A stretch of DNA of 46,803 bases from Rhodobacterales bacterium. GTDB lineage: Bacteria; Pseudomonadota; Alphaproteobacteria; Rhodobacterales; Rhodobacteraceae. The DNA is taken from positions 1-46,803 of the forward strand of contig QKJR01000031.1 of NCBI GenBank assembly GCA_003249215.1, read 5' to 3'. Below, one piece after another: positions 1 to 6,843 of the stretch. The position numbers were made by a program, and so were the translations under genes. The first letter of the stretch is position 1. Each line of letters opens with the position of its first letter. The notes below the pieces were generated by a model. The model searched no databases. It saw only the letters and a list, made by a program, of their open reading frames with translations, and was not told where the DNA came from.

Positions 1-1
1 G

Positions 2-502
2 CGCGTGGCGGCCGAGGGATTGCTGATCAAGGGCGGCGGGCACCGGATGGCCGCCGGGCTGACGGTGGCCGAAGACAAGATCGAGGCTGCGATGGAGCGG
101 CTTGCCGAACTGCTGGCCAAACAGGGCGCAGGCACGAGCGGGCCACGGGATCTGCGCCTCGACGGCCTTCTGATGCCGGGCGCGGCGACCCCGCAGCTCA
201 TTGAAGAGATCGACCGCGCCGGACCTTTCGGACAAGGCGCGCCAGCCCCGCGCTTTGCCTTCCCCTCGGTAGAGGTGACCTCGGCCCGCCGGATCGGTGA
301 GAACCATCTGCGATTCCTGTTCGGGGACGGCATGGGCGCGCGGATCGAAGCCGTGGCCTTTGGTGCCTTCGACGGACCGCTCGGCCCCGCGCTCTCCGCA
401 GGCGGTGCCGGGCGCTGGCATCTGGCGGGGCGGCTTGAGATCAACACCTGGGGCGGGCGGGCAAAACCCCAGCTGCGCCTTGAGGATGCAGCCCGCGCCT
501 GA
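2..502 (+). CDS. recJ: Single-stranded-DNA exonuclease RecJ, C-terminal part
   Basis: The reading frame is open from the left edge of the window, so only the last 166 or so residues of the protein are present. The segment begins with a GGGHRMAAG motif, the DHHA1 signature of RecJ (GGH-x-AAG), followed by a helical stretch. A C-terminal OB-like domain then carries the typical GPFGQGAPAPRF run. RecJ degrades single-stranded DNA 5' to 3' in recombinational and mismatch repair. The catalytic DHH domain lies outside the window, so activity cannot be judged. The gene ends about 100 bp before the tRNA-Glu pair. Confidence 0.9.
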   Translation, partial: RVAAEGLLIKGGGHRMAAGLTVAEDKIEAAMERLAELLAKQGAGTSGPRDLRLDGLLMPGAATPQLIEEIDRAGPFGQGAPAPRFAFPSVEVTSARRIGENHLRFLFGDGMGARIEAVAFGAFDGPLGPALSAGGAGRWHLAGRLEINTWGGRAKPQLRLEDAARA

Positions 503-550
503 GCCGGCTGTCACCGGTGCCCGGCGCCCGAAATTTTGCGCAAAAACCTC

Positions 551-579
551 TTGCGCGGCCCCGAGGGCTGCCTTATGAA
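551..579 (+). promoter_or_regulatory. Candidate sigma-70 promoter for the tRNA-Glu pair
   Basis: TTGCGC (551-556), a 17-bp spacer and TATGAA (574-579) form a plausible -35/-10 pair. It ends about 20 bp before the first mature tRNA base at 600. The placement is right for a stable-RNA promoter. The call rests on position and on matching the consensus at the TTG and at four of six -10 bases. Confidence 0.45.
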
Positions 580-599
580 CCGCCGCACACCGCGCAAGT

Positions 600-674
600 G
601 GCCCGTTCGTCTATCGGTTAGGACGTCAGGTTTTCAACCTGAAAAGAGGGGTTCGACTCCCCTACGGGCTGCCA
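600..674 (+). tRNA. tRNA-Glu (UUC), copy 1
   Basis: The 75-nt sequence folds into a complete cloverleaf. The acceptor stem starts at G600 (a G:U first pair), the anticodon arm is CAGG-TTTTCAA-CCTG with anticodon TTC, the T arm is AGGGG-TTCGACT-CCCCT, and the 3' end is G plus a genomically encoded CCA. It is followed after 15 bp by an identical second copy. Confidence 0.95.
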
Positions 675-689
675 CGCGAGGTCTGGAAT

Positions 690-764
690 GGCCCGTTCGT
701 CTATCGGTTAGGACGTCAGGTTTTCAACCTGAAAAGAGGGGTTCGACTCCCCTACGGGCTGCCA
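690..764 (+). tRNA. tRNA-Glu (UUC), copy 2
   Basis: This is identical over all 75 nt to the copy at 600-674, including the encoded CCA. The 15-bp gap and the lack of a second promoter suggest one dicistronic transcript. Perfect identity points to a recent duplication or to gene conversion. Confidence 0.95.
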
Positions 765-987
765 TTTCCCCTCGAATGCCTCTGTTTTATCGTCGAGACT
801 GCCCGCTCCCTCCCGCCATTCGGGAAGGCCGCGTGACGTTTCCCGAGGTCGGCGGCCCGCTTTCGCCCCGATCCGCGACGCAAGAGCGCGGCCCCGGCAA
901 CCATCTTGAAGCCCCCTCCCCCGCGGACACCGCGCAAGGGGGGAAGAGCCCAGGCGCGCAGGCGTCGGCCGGCGAGGATTATCGCGA

Positions 988-1013
988 TGCAGGTTCCGGT
1001 TGCAGGTTCCGGT
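988..1013 (+). repeat. Perfect 13-bp tandem duplication in the gap after the tRNAs
   Basis: TGCAGGTTCCGGT occurs twice in direct succession (988-1000 and 1001-1013). It lies within the 370-bp stretch between the second tRNA-Glu and the start of the AGE-family gene (765-1134). Apart from this repeat and the candidate promoter at 1072-1101, I see no supported gene or RNA in that stretch. Open frames running through it look like shadows. Confidence 0.8.
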
Positions 1014-1071
1014 GATCGCCACGCGGCGCCCGGAAGGCCCCCCGCCTTTGCAGGGCGTGAGTTCCAAAAGC

Positions 1072-1101
1072 TTGCCTCGAGGTCACAAAACCGTGCATAC
1101 T
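1072..1101 (+). promoter_or_regulatory. Candidate promoter of the secreted AGE-family gene
   Basis: TTGCCT (1072-1077), an 18-bp spacer and CATACT (1096-1101) form a moderate -35/-10 pair. They sit about 33 bp before the preferred start at 1135. Initiation here would leave a short leader carrying the AAGG ribosome-binding site. Only sequence similarity supports this. Confidence 0.35.
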
Positions 1102-1134
1102 CTAGAGAGCCCGTTCCAGATCCAAGGCATGCTC

Positions 1135-2667
1135 ATGCGAATTCGCTTCCCCACGCGCCTTTCGATCCGCGCCGTTGGCCTCGCTCTTCTTCTGTCCTGC
1201 CCCGCGGTGCAGGCCCCGGCTGCAACCCTGACATCGGGCGCAACCTGGACCGAGCATCTGGATGCGGATCTCCTGAGCTATTGGAGCGATGTGCTTCAGG
1301 CCTATGAAACGGCCGGATCGCCCGAGAGCTATGCCCTTCCGACGACGCTGCCCGACAGCGGCGCCGTCACGACCAACGCCGACGGGTCCATCGCCAAGGC
1401 AAACTCCACCGTCGTCGCCCAGGCCCGGCAGATCTATTCCTATGCCGTCGCGTTCCAGATGACCGGCAATACCGACTATCTGCAGTTGGCCAAGGCCGCG
1501 ATGCGCTATCAATACGAAAGCCTCTATGACGAGGCGACCGGCCTCTACAAGCAATCGGCCGCGACAGGGGCGGTTCTGGACGCCCAGAAACAGGCCTATG
1601 GGCTGCTGGGCGCCTCCTATCTCGCCCATGTCGCCGGAGGGGATACGGAACTGGCCAGCGGCGTGACGCTGGCGGATCACATCGATTCGGTCGCGGGCAC
1701 GGTCCTGACGACCTTCAGCACGGGTGCTGGACAATTCGGGCAGAGCGGCACCCCCAGCGCAGGGGACGATCTGCGTCTGGTCGATCAGCTTGACCAGCTC
1801 AATGCCTACATGGTCCTTCTCGCTTCGACCGCCGCCACGCCAGAGCTGCGCGCGCAGTATCTGGCGCAGGCCCGGGCAACGGCGGATTACATTCTCGACG
1901 CCTTCTCCTATGCCGAAGACAGCCCGAATGCCGGGCTGCTGAAGCAATCGAGCGGCGCCAGCGAGGACTCTGCCACAGATTACGGCCATACGATCAAGGC
2001 GCTGTGGTTCATCGACCAGATCGCCATCCTGCAGGGCGATGCGGCGCTCTCCGATCAGGTCGAGGCGCAGGCCAAAACCGTCTTGCTGCAAGCCGAGTCG
2101 GATGGCCTCTGGAGGACCAGCGTCGACGGCACCAACACCGCCTCCGACATTGCGACCTGGTGGAGCTATGCCGAGATGGATCAATATGCCGCCGCCCTCG
2201 CTCTGGCGGGCGACGAGGAGCTCGCGGCATTGGTGGTCAGCGCCCAAACCTACTGGCTCGACACTTTCGTCGATCACGAAGACGGCGGGATCTACTGGTC
2301 CGTCGATCTCAGCGATGACAGCATCGTCCGGGCGACGAAGCAGAACGAATGGATCGCCGGTTTCCATGCTTTCGAGCATGCGCTGATCTCCTACATCACC
2401 AGCGCGGCGGCCGAAGGCGACGGCGCCGTCACCCTCTATTTCGCCGCCACCGCCGATCCGAGCGTGCTGGGCTATGGGTTCAGCTATGACAGCCTCGTCT
2501 CGGTCATCGAGGACGGCATTCAGCAAGTCACCTATTTCGGCGTGACCTACGGGCTGACAGCGGTGCCCCTCCCCTCCAGCGGCCTGCTGCTTATCGGCGT
2601 GATTGCAACCCTCAGCCTGCGCCGCCGCAGCTCTGCGCCCCCCCTTCGCGTCCCCCGCCGGGCCTGA
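1135..2667 (+). CDS. Secreted AGE-fold (N-acylglucosamine 2-epimerase-like) protein with VPLPA-type C-terminal sorting signal
   Basis: The 510-residue product has a signal peptide (about 1-30, hydrophobic core then VQAPAA). An alpha/alpha toroid follows, with the repeating pattern of the N-acylglucosamine 2-epimerase/cellobiose 2-epimerase fold. His285 (in DYGHTIKALW) and His411 (in GFHAFEHAL) are placed like the two catalytic histidines of that family. The C-terminus (477-510) has VPLPSS, a hydrophobic helix and RRR, resembling VPLPA/PEP-CTERM tripartite exosortase signals. Unusually, about 12 residues follow the basic cluster. I chose ATG 1135 because AAGG lies 7 bp upstream and the signal peptide begins there; an in-frame ATG at 1129 and a longer upstream extension are less likely. 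Substrate is unknown. A sugar epimerase/isomerase or a non-catalytic glycan-binding surface protein are both possible. No exosortase lies nearby. Confidence 0.7.
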   Translation: MRIRFPTRLSIRAVGLALLLSCPAVQAPAATLTSGATWTEHLDADLLSYWSDVLQAYETAGSPESYALPTTLPDSGAVTTNADGSIAKANSTVVAQARQIYSYAVAFQMTGNTDYLQLAKAAMRYQYESLYDEATGLYKQSAATGAVLDAQKQAYGLLGASYLAHVAGGDTELASGVTLADHIDSVAGTVLTTFSTGAGQFGQSGTPSAGDDLRLVDQLDQLNAYMVLLASTAATPELRAQYLAQARATADYILDAFSYAEDSPNAGLLKQSSGASEDSATDYGHTIKALWFIDQIAILQGDAALSDQVEAQAKTVLLQAESDGLWRTSVDGTNTASDIATWWSYAEMDQYAAALALAGDEELAALVVSAQTYWLDTFVDHEDGGIYWSVDLSDDSIVRATKQNEWIAGFHAFEHALISYITSAAAEGDGAVTLYFAATADPSVLGYGFSYDSLVSVIEDGIQQVTYFGVTYGLTAVPLPSSGLLLIGVIATLSLRRRSSAPPLRVPRRA

Positions 2668-2943
2668 TCGCACGGGATCGGTCCCGACAGACGGCCCCCA
2701 CCCCGGATCGCCGCCGCCACCGCGGATGGCCCCTTCTGCGCGCCAGCGCCCGGCGATGTCTGTCTCGCGTCACAGCCGCTTGCGCTGCCGAACGGCGGCG
2801 CATCGCACGGCAACGCACCGGGGCACAGGCCGCGAAGAATTTCCGGCCTTCTGTGCGCCGCGATCACGAAGCTGCGACAATTCGCCCGCAATCATATCTC
2901 TTTTTCTCATGTTTGCCGGGTCGCCCTGCCCGGTATGCGATGG

Positions 2944-2961
2944 TATTCCAAAAATGGAATA
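2944..2961 (+). promoter_or_regulatory. SqrR/BigR-type operator upstream of the SQR gene
   Basis: TATTCC-N6-GGAATA is a perfect inverted repeat. It contains ATTC-N8-GAAT exactly (2945-2948 and 2957-2960), the consensus described for the persulfide-sensing ArsR-family repressor SqrR of Rhodobacter capsulatus and related to BigR sites. It ends 18 bp before the SQR start codon and overlaps the probable transcription start region. A possible -35/-10 (TTGCCG at 2913, TGCGAT at 2936) lies just upstream. Repression relieved by sulfide or persulfide is inferred. The regulator gene is not in this window. Confidence 0.7.
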
Positions 2962-2979
2962 TAACAGGAGATCAGACCC

Positions 2980-4344
2980 ATGTCCGACATGCAGGACTTC
3001 CGCCCCTCGCGGCGCGGTTTTCTGGGCCTCGCCGGGGGAGCGGCGGCGCTCGGGCTCGCGGCCCCCGCCCCGGCGCGCGCACAAGCCATCGCCACCAAGG
3101 CAAAAATCGTCATCCTCGGCGCCGGAGCCGCCGGTGCCGGCATGGCCAACCGCCTCGTCGAGCGTCTCGACGGTGCCGAGATCACCCTCGTCGATGGCCG
3201 CAAGCAGCATTGGTATCAACCCGGCTTCACGCTGATCGCCTCGGGGCTCAAACCCGCGAGCTATTCGGTCTCGGGCACCGGCGACTGGCTGCCCAAGGGG
3301 GTGAAATGGGTCGAGGAATACGCGGCCAATATCGACCCCGAGGGACAGGTCATCACCACCGCGGGCGGCGAGAAACTGCCCTATGACTATCTGATCCTCG
3401 CCACCGGCCTCACCCTCGACTGGGCCTCGATCGAGGGCTTCTCGCTCGATCAGGTCGGCCAGAACGGGATCGGCGCGGTCTATGCCGGCCCCGATTACGC
3501 CGCCGCGACCTGGCGCGCGATGGACGAATTCACTTCGAAGGGGGGCGTGGGCCTCTTTGGCCGCCCGGCGACCGAGATGAAATGCGCGGGCGCGCCGCTG
3601 AAATACACTTTCATCACCGACGATTACCTGCGCCGCAAGGGCACGCGCGAGGCCTCGCAGATCATCTATGCGGCCAACAACGCCACGCTCTTCTCGGTGC
3701 CGGTGGTGAACGAGAAGGTCAAACTGCTGTTCGGCGATCGCGGTTTCGACACCCGCTGGAACCATATCCTGACCGGGATCGACGCCGAGGCGAAGACCGC
3801 GCATTACAAGATCCCCGAACAGCGCGTGCTCAACCCCGACGGCACCGTCACCGTGACGCCAGAGAAAACCACGGCGATCGCCTATGACTTCACCAACGTG
3901 ATCCCGCCGCAGCGCGCGCCCCAGGTTGTGCGCGAGTCGGGGCTGAGCTGGGCCGACAAATGGGTCGATCAGGGCTGGATCGAGGTCGATCAGGGCAGCC
4001 TGCGCCACCTGCGCTATCCCAATGTCTTCGGCGTGGGCGACATCAACGGCGTGCCCAAGGGCAAGACCGCGGCGAGCGTGAAATGGCAGATCCCGGTGGT
4101 CGAGGATCATCTGGTGGCCGAGATCGCCGGGCGCGAGGGCACCGCCGTCTACAACGGCTATACCTCCTGCCCGATGATCACCAAGATCGGCCGCGCGATG
4201 CTCGTGGAATTCGATTACAAGAACAACCTCACCCCCTCCTTCCCCGGGGTGATCGCGCCGCTCGAGGAGCTGTGGATTTCCTGGCTGATGAAGGAAATCG
4301 CGCTCAAACCCACCTATAACGCGATGCTGCGCGGCAAGGCCTGA
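2980..4344 (+). CDS. Tat-exported sulfide:quinone oxidoreductase (type II-like)
   Basis: The 454-residue flavoprotein oxidises sulfide and passes electrons to membrane quinone. An N-terminal twin-arginine signal (SRRGFLGLAGG, residues 10-20, then an Ala-rich core) predicts folded export to the periplasm. The FAD-binding GAGAAGAG motif starts near residue 47, and a second dinucleotide motif (GVGDI) lies near 351. The only cysteines are Cys202 in KCAGAPLK and Cys397 in GYTSCPM. Both contexts match the redox pair of mitochondrial-type (type II) SQR rather than the three-cysteine type I enzyme. The start at 2980 is fixed by AGGAG 9 bp upstream. A SqrR-like operator precedes it and a DUF5368 gene follows after 10 bp. 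A related flavocytochrome-type or persulfide-handling role cannot be excluded. Confidence 0.85.
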   Translation: MSDMQDFRPSRRGFLGLAGGAAALGLAAPAPARAQAIATKAKIVILGAGAAGAGMANRLVERLDGAEITLVDGRKQHWYQPGFTLIASGLKPASYSVSGTGDWLPKGVKWVEEYAANIDPEGQVITTAGGEKLPYDYLILATGLTLDWASIEGFSLDQVGQNGIGAVYAGPDYAAATWRAMDEFTSKGGVGLFGRPATEMKCAGAPLKYTFITDDYLRRKGTREASQIIYAANNATLFSVPVVNEKVKLLFGDRGFDTRWNHILTGIDAEAKTAHYKIPEQRVLNPDGTVTVTPEKTTAIAYDFTNVIPPQRAPQVVRESGLSWADKWVDQGWIEVDQGSLRHLRYPNVFGVGDINGVPKGKTAASVKWQIPVVEDHLVAEIAGREGTAVYNGYTSCPMITKIGRAMLVEFDYKNNLTPSFPGVIAPLEELWISWLMKEIALKPTYNAMLRGKA

Positions 4345-4354
4345 GGAGAGACCG

Positions 4355-4717
4355 ATGAAGGACCTGACGTTTGAAACCCTGATCGCGGTCTTCGAAGAGA
4401 TCTTCGGGCGGGGCCTGTTCTGGACGATGGTGGCGGTCGCCGCGGTGGTGACGGTCGCCTATCTCTACGTGCTGATCCGCGACCGGCACCTTTCGGCGCG
4501 CAAATTCCTCGCAGCCCAGCTCTTCATGCCGATTGGCGCGATTGCGGCGGTGCTTTTCGTGCAATGGGTGACCCATTCGGGCTTTGGCGACATCGGCGGG
4601 CCGGTCGACTGGATCGTGCTGCTGGGTGTGGCCGGGATGGGCGCGGTCGGGATCGCGATCCTCGTCTACACGGTGCAGGCGCTGATCGCGGGAAAGTCCC
4701 CGAAAGCGGCCGAGTGA
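4355..4717 (+). CDS. DUF5368 family small membrane protein
   Basis: The 120-residue protein has three predicted membrane helices (about 20-40, 50-70 and 83-108) with short charged loops. The opening MKDLTFETLIAVFEEIFGRG is typical of DUF5368 as I recognise it. It lies 10 bp after the SQR stop codon and before a strong terminator, so the two genes almost certainly form one transcript. A membrane anchor or quinone-docking partner for the exported SQR is a reasonable inference, but no biochemical function is known to me. Confidence 0.75.
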   Translation: MKDLTFETLIAVFEEIFGRGLFWTMVAVAAVVTVAYLYVLIRDRHLSARKFLAAQLFMPIGAIAAVLFVQWVTHSGFGDIGGPVDWIVLLGVAGMGAVGIAILVYTVQALIAGKSPKAAE

Positions 4718-4746
4718 CCGCGCCGGCGCAATGCTGAAAATAACGA

Positions 4747-4770
4747 GGGCGGCCGAAGGGCCGCCCTTTT
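4747..4770. terminator. Bidirectional intrinsic terminator between SQR operon and DUF6455 operon
   Basis: A GGGCGGCC/GGCCGCCC stem with a 4-nt loop (4747-4766) is followed by TTTT. On the other strand it is followed by a T-rich stretch. It sits in the 56-bp gap between two convergent operons, so it can end both. Confidence 0.85.
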
Positions 4771-4773
4771 CGT

Positions 4774-5034
4774 TCAGCGCAGCGCGCTCAGCTCTGACAG
4801 CAGCGCCGCGTTGTGGCACCAGTCGGGCAGCGAGGTCGGCGCCCCCGCGCGCTCGGACAGCGCCGCGAGACAGCCATCCGCCTTGTCGCAGCCCCGGCAC
4901 CGGGTGATCATATCGGCGAAATCCGCCTGAGAGATCAGCCCGTCATGCATCGCCTCGCTGAGGTTGACGCCAAGCCGCCGCGCCATACCGCGGGTGATCC
5001 AGAAATGCAGATCGATATTCCCCTGAACGCCCAT
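4774..5034 (-). CDS. DUF6455 family four-cysteine protein (distal copy)
   Basis: The 86-residue cytoplasmic-looking protein has no signal peptide. It carries Cys46-x2-Cys49-x5-Cys55 and a C-terminal Cys73-x-Asn (WCHN), a pattern that suggests a metal or redox site. Its N-terminal half (LGVNLSEAMHDGLISQ) is nearly superposable on the neighbouring paralogue at 5055-5354, including identical positions of the first three cysteines. It is the second gene of a two-gene operon (20-bp gap) read towards the SQR operon. Function is unknown; zinc binding or thiol/persulfide chemistry is inference from cysteine spacing and neighbours. Confidence 0.75.
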   Translation of the reverse strand: MGVQGNIDLHFWITRGMARRLGVNLSEAMHDGLISQADFADMITRCRGCDKADGCLAALSERAGAPTSLPDWCHNAALLSELSALR

Positions 5035-5054
5035 TCACTCCCTCCTCTGCCGGG

Positions 5055-5354
5055 TCATGCCCGTTCGACGGCGATCGCCTCGGCAAGGCGTGCCATCATC
5101 AAGCGATTGTTGCAAAACTGCGGGGCCGCCTCGGCGGTGGCCGCGCCGTCGTGATCCTCGGGCGCGTCATGCGCCGCGAGCCAGTGCTGACAGCCCTCGG
5201 GGTCCGAGCAGCCGGTGCAACGCACCACGGCGCTGCGCCAATCCTCGCCGGACAGGAGGTTTTGCGCCATCGCCTCGGTCAGGTCGACACCGAGAACCTG
5301 CGCCATGCGGTTCATCAGCGCGGCGTGGCGGTTGAGCGTGCGGGCACCGAACAT
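5055..5354 (-). CDS. DUF6455 family four-cysteine protein (proximal copy)
   Basis: The 99-residue paralogue of the next gene has Cys46, Cys49 and Cys55 at the same positions, plus Cys81 in FCNNR. A His/Asp/Ala-rich insertion (about 61-79) lengthens the linker before the last cysteine. ATG 5354 is preferred over longer frames because AAGGAA lies about 8 bp upstream and homology to the paralogue starts there. It leads a two-gene operon, and an FNR-like box lies about 67 bp upstream of its start codon. This hints at induction under low oxygen. Biochemical function is not known. Confidence 0.75.
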   Translation of the reverse strand: MFGARTLNRHAALMNRMAQVLGVDLTEAMAQNLLSGEDWRSAVVRCTGCSDPEGCQHWLAAHDAPEDHDGAATAEAAPQFCNNRLMMARLAEAIAVERA

Positions 5355-5420
5355 CGGGGGTTCCTTTCGGATCTGGCGGGCTGTGTGGGGCAATGTTGCG
5401 CCGCATCGCCGCATGGCACC

Positions 5421-5434
5421 ATGATTCAGATCAA
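5421..5434 (-). promoter_or_regulatory. FNR/FnrL-like binding site upstream of the DUF6455 operon
   Basis: Read on the minus strand the site is TTGAT-CTGA-ATCAT. This is nine of ten matches to the FNR consensus TTGAT-N4-ATCAA. Its centre lies about 73 bp upstream of the first DUF6455 start codon, compatible with a class II activator position near -41 and a leader of about 30 nt. It is palindromic and stands alone in this 112-bp intergenic region. Oxygen-dependent activation is inferred, not shown. Confidence 0.6.
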
Positions 5435-5466
5435 CCGCCCCCGGCCCCCCACAATCCCGGCCCCCC

Positions 5467-6732
5467 TCAATCCCGCGCGCCAAGCGCCTCGGCCATCGCG
5501 AGAATACGTGCGCGCTCCTCCTCGAGCGGCAGTGCCTGCGCCGCCAGACGCGCCGCGCGCGCGGCACGCTCGGCCACGGGGCGGGCGAAACGTGCCGGCT
5601 CGATCGCCGCAAGCGCCCCCAGAACCTGTTGCAGGCGGACCATCACCTCGATCACCCCGGCCCCGTCGCGCGCGATCGCGTCGAAGGCGTCGCGCAGCAG
5701 ATCGCAGGGATCGAGCGCACGCAGATACACCGCAGGGAAGCGCGGCTCGGGCGCCTCGGCGGGCGTCTCGCGCCAATCGGCCAGCGCCCGCGCGAGCCGG
5801 CTCAGGATATCGAGTGCGGTGCCCGGATCGTTGACCGCCGGCGACAGCGCGCGCTGAGCGATCTCGGCCAGCGCGATCAGGCCGAAGCGCGGATCCTGAT
5901 CGTAGCTGCGGCCATGCGCGATGGTGAAAGCCGCGGCCAGACGCGCCTCGAGCGCCGCGCGCGCCTCGGCGTCGACGGGCAGCGCGTCACAGCGTGCGAG
6001 CGCCCGCCCCGGATGGACGAAGGCCCCCGGATCGGCCTCGATCCAGAGCCGGAAACCGCCGCGTTCCGCAAGGCTCTGCAGCGCACCGAAGTCGATATGC
6101 TGGACATGGCCGGTGCGCGGAGCCCCCACCGGCCAGGCGCCCGGCGGTGGATCGCTCCAGCGCGCCGCGCCCAGAGAGGGCGCCGCGATACGCTCGGCCA
6201 GCGCCGCCCGCGCCGCGCCCTCGACCCGGTCGATCGTATCCGACAGAAGCCCGAAGCGGGTCAGATGCTGCACCCAGCGGATCAGCGCGACGATCACCAC
6301 CGCAACGACCGCGATCGAGACCGCAAAGAGCACGACGCGCCCCTCGGCCCCGTAATAGCCGCTCGCAAGCGCGATGATCCCCGCGAGCGCATAGACGAAG
6401 GCGCCGATGAAGATCGCGAGCACCCGCTGCGTGGTCGGATCGCGCTGCAAGAGCCCGAGCGCGCGCGGCGTCGCCCCCGAGGCGGCCGAGCCGAAGGCGG
6501 TGACCATGACCGAGACCGAGAAGGTGGTGACCGCGAGCATCGAGGAGGCGAGGATCTCGAGGATGGTCTGCACCGAAGAGCCGCCGAAGCGCTCGGCCGC
6601 CCAGTCCGGGATCAGCGGCGCGGCCAGAACCGAGCCGAGCGCCGCCGCGAGCGCGACGAGCCCGAAGAGCGCGACGGTGACCCCCACCTCGCCCATCCGC
6701 TTCACGAACCGCCATTTCCACGCCGCGATCAT
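5467..6732 (-). CDS. DUF2254 family integral membrane protein
   Basis: The 421-residue protein has four membrane helices in its first 150 residues, arranged as in DUF2254: a pair, a conserved TFSVSVMVTAFGSAASGATPR-like loop, then a second pair. A soluble C-terminal half carries the conserved VQHIDFGALQSLA and LSPAVNDPGTALD segments. The start at 6732 is supported by GGGGAG upstream and by the first membrane-proximal basic stretch; a longer frame to 6825 adds only low-complexity Arg/Gly. DUF2254 proteins are thought to be channel- or receptor-like, but the role is not established. It is separated from the DUF6455 pair by 112 bp and is probably not co-transcribed with it. Confidence 0.8.
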   Translation of the reverse strand: MIAAWKWRFVKRMGEVGVTVALFGLVALAAALGSVLAAPLIPDWAAERFGGSSVQTILEILASSMLAVTTFSVSVMVTAFGSAASGATPRALGLLQRDPTTQRVLAIFIGAFVYALAGIIALASGYYGAEGRVVLFAVSIAVVAVVIVALIRWVQHLTRFGLLSDTIDRVEGAARAALAERIAAPSLGAARWSDPPPGAWPVGAPRTGHVQHIDFGALQSLAERGGFRLWIEADPGAFVHPGRALARCDALPVDAEARAALEARLAAAFTIAHGRSYDQDPRFGLIALAEIAQRALSPAVNDPGTALDILSRLARALADWRETPAEAPEPRFPAVYLRALDPCDLLRDAFDAIARDGAGVIEVMVRLQQVLGALAAIEPARFARPVAERAARAARLAAQALPLEEERARILAMAEALGARD

Positions 6733-6843
6733 CGCTCTCCCCGGTTGCCTCACCCACACACGGCGCCGGCCGCGCCCGGCGCCGCGCCATCGAGTCAGGC
6801 TAGCGCCGGGCAGGCGCCGCGCCAACCCCGGCGCCGCCTCACC

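Noticed and set aside
1102..2673. 523-codon open frame antisense to the AGE-family gene
   Set aside because: Its product lacks family motifs and is Gly/Arg/Asp-rich; the plus strand has a signal peptide, AGE motifs and a sorting signal. Long antisense frames are expected in GC-rich DNA.
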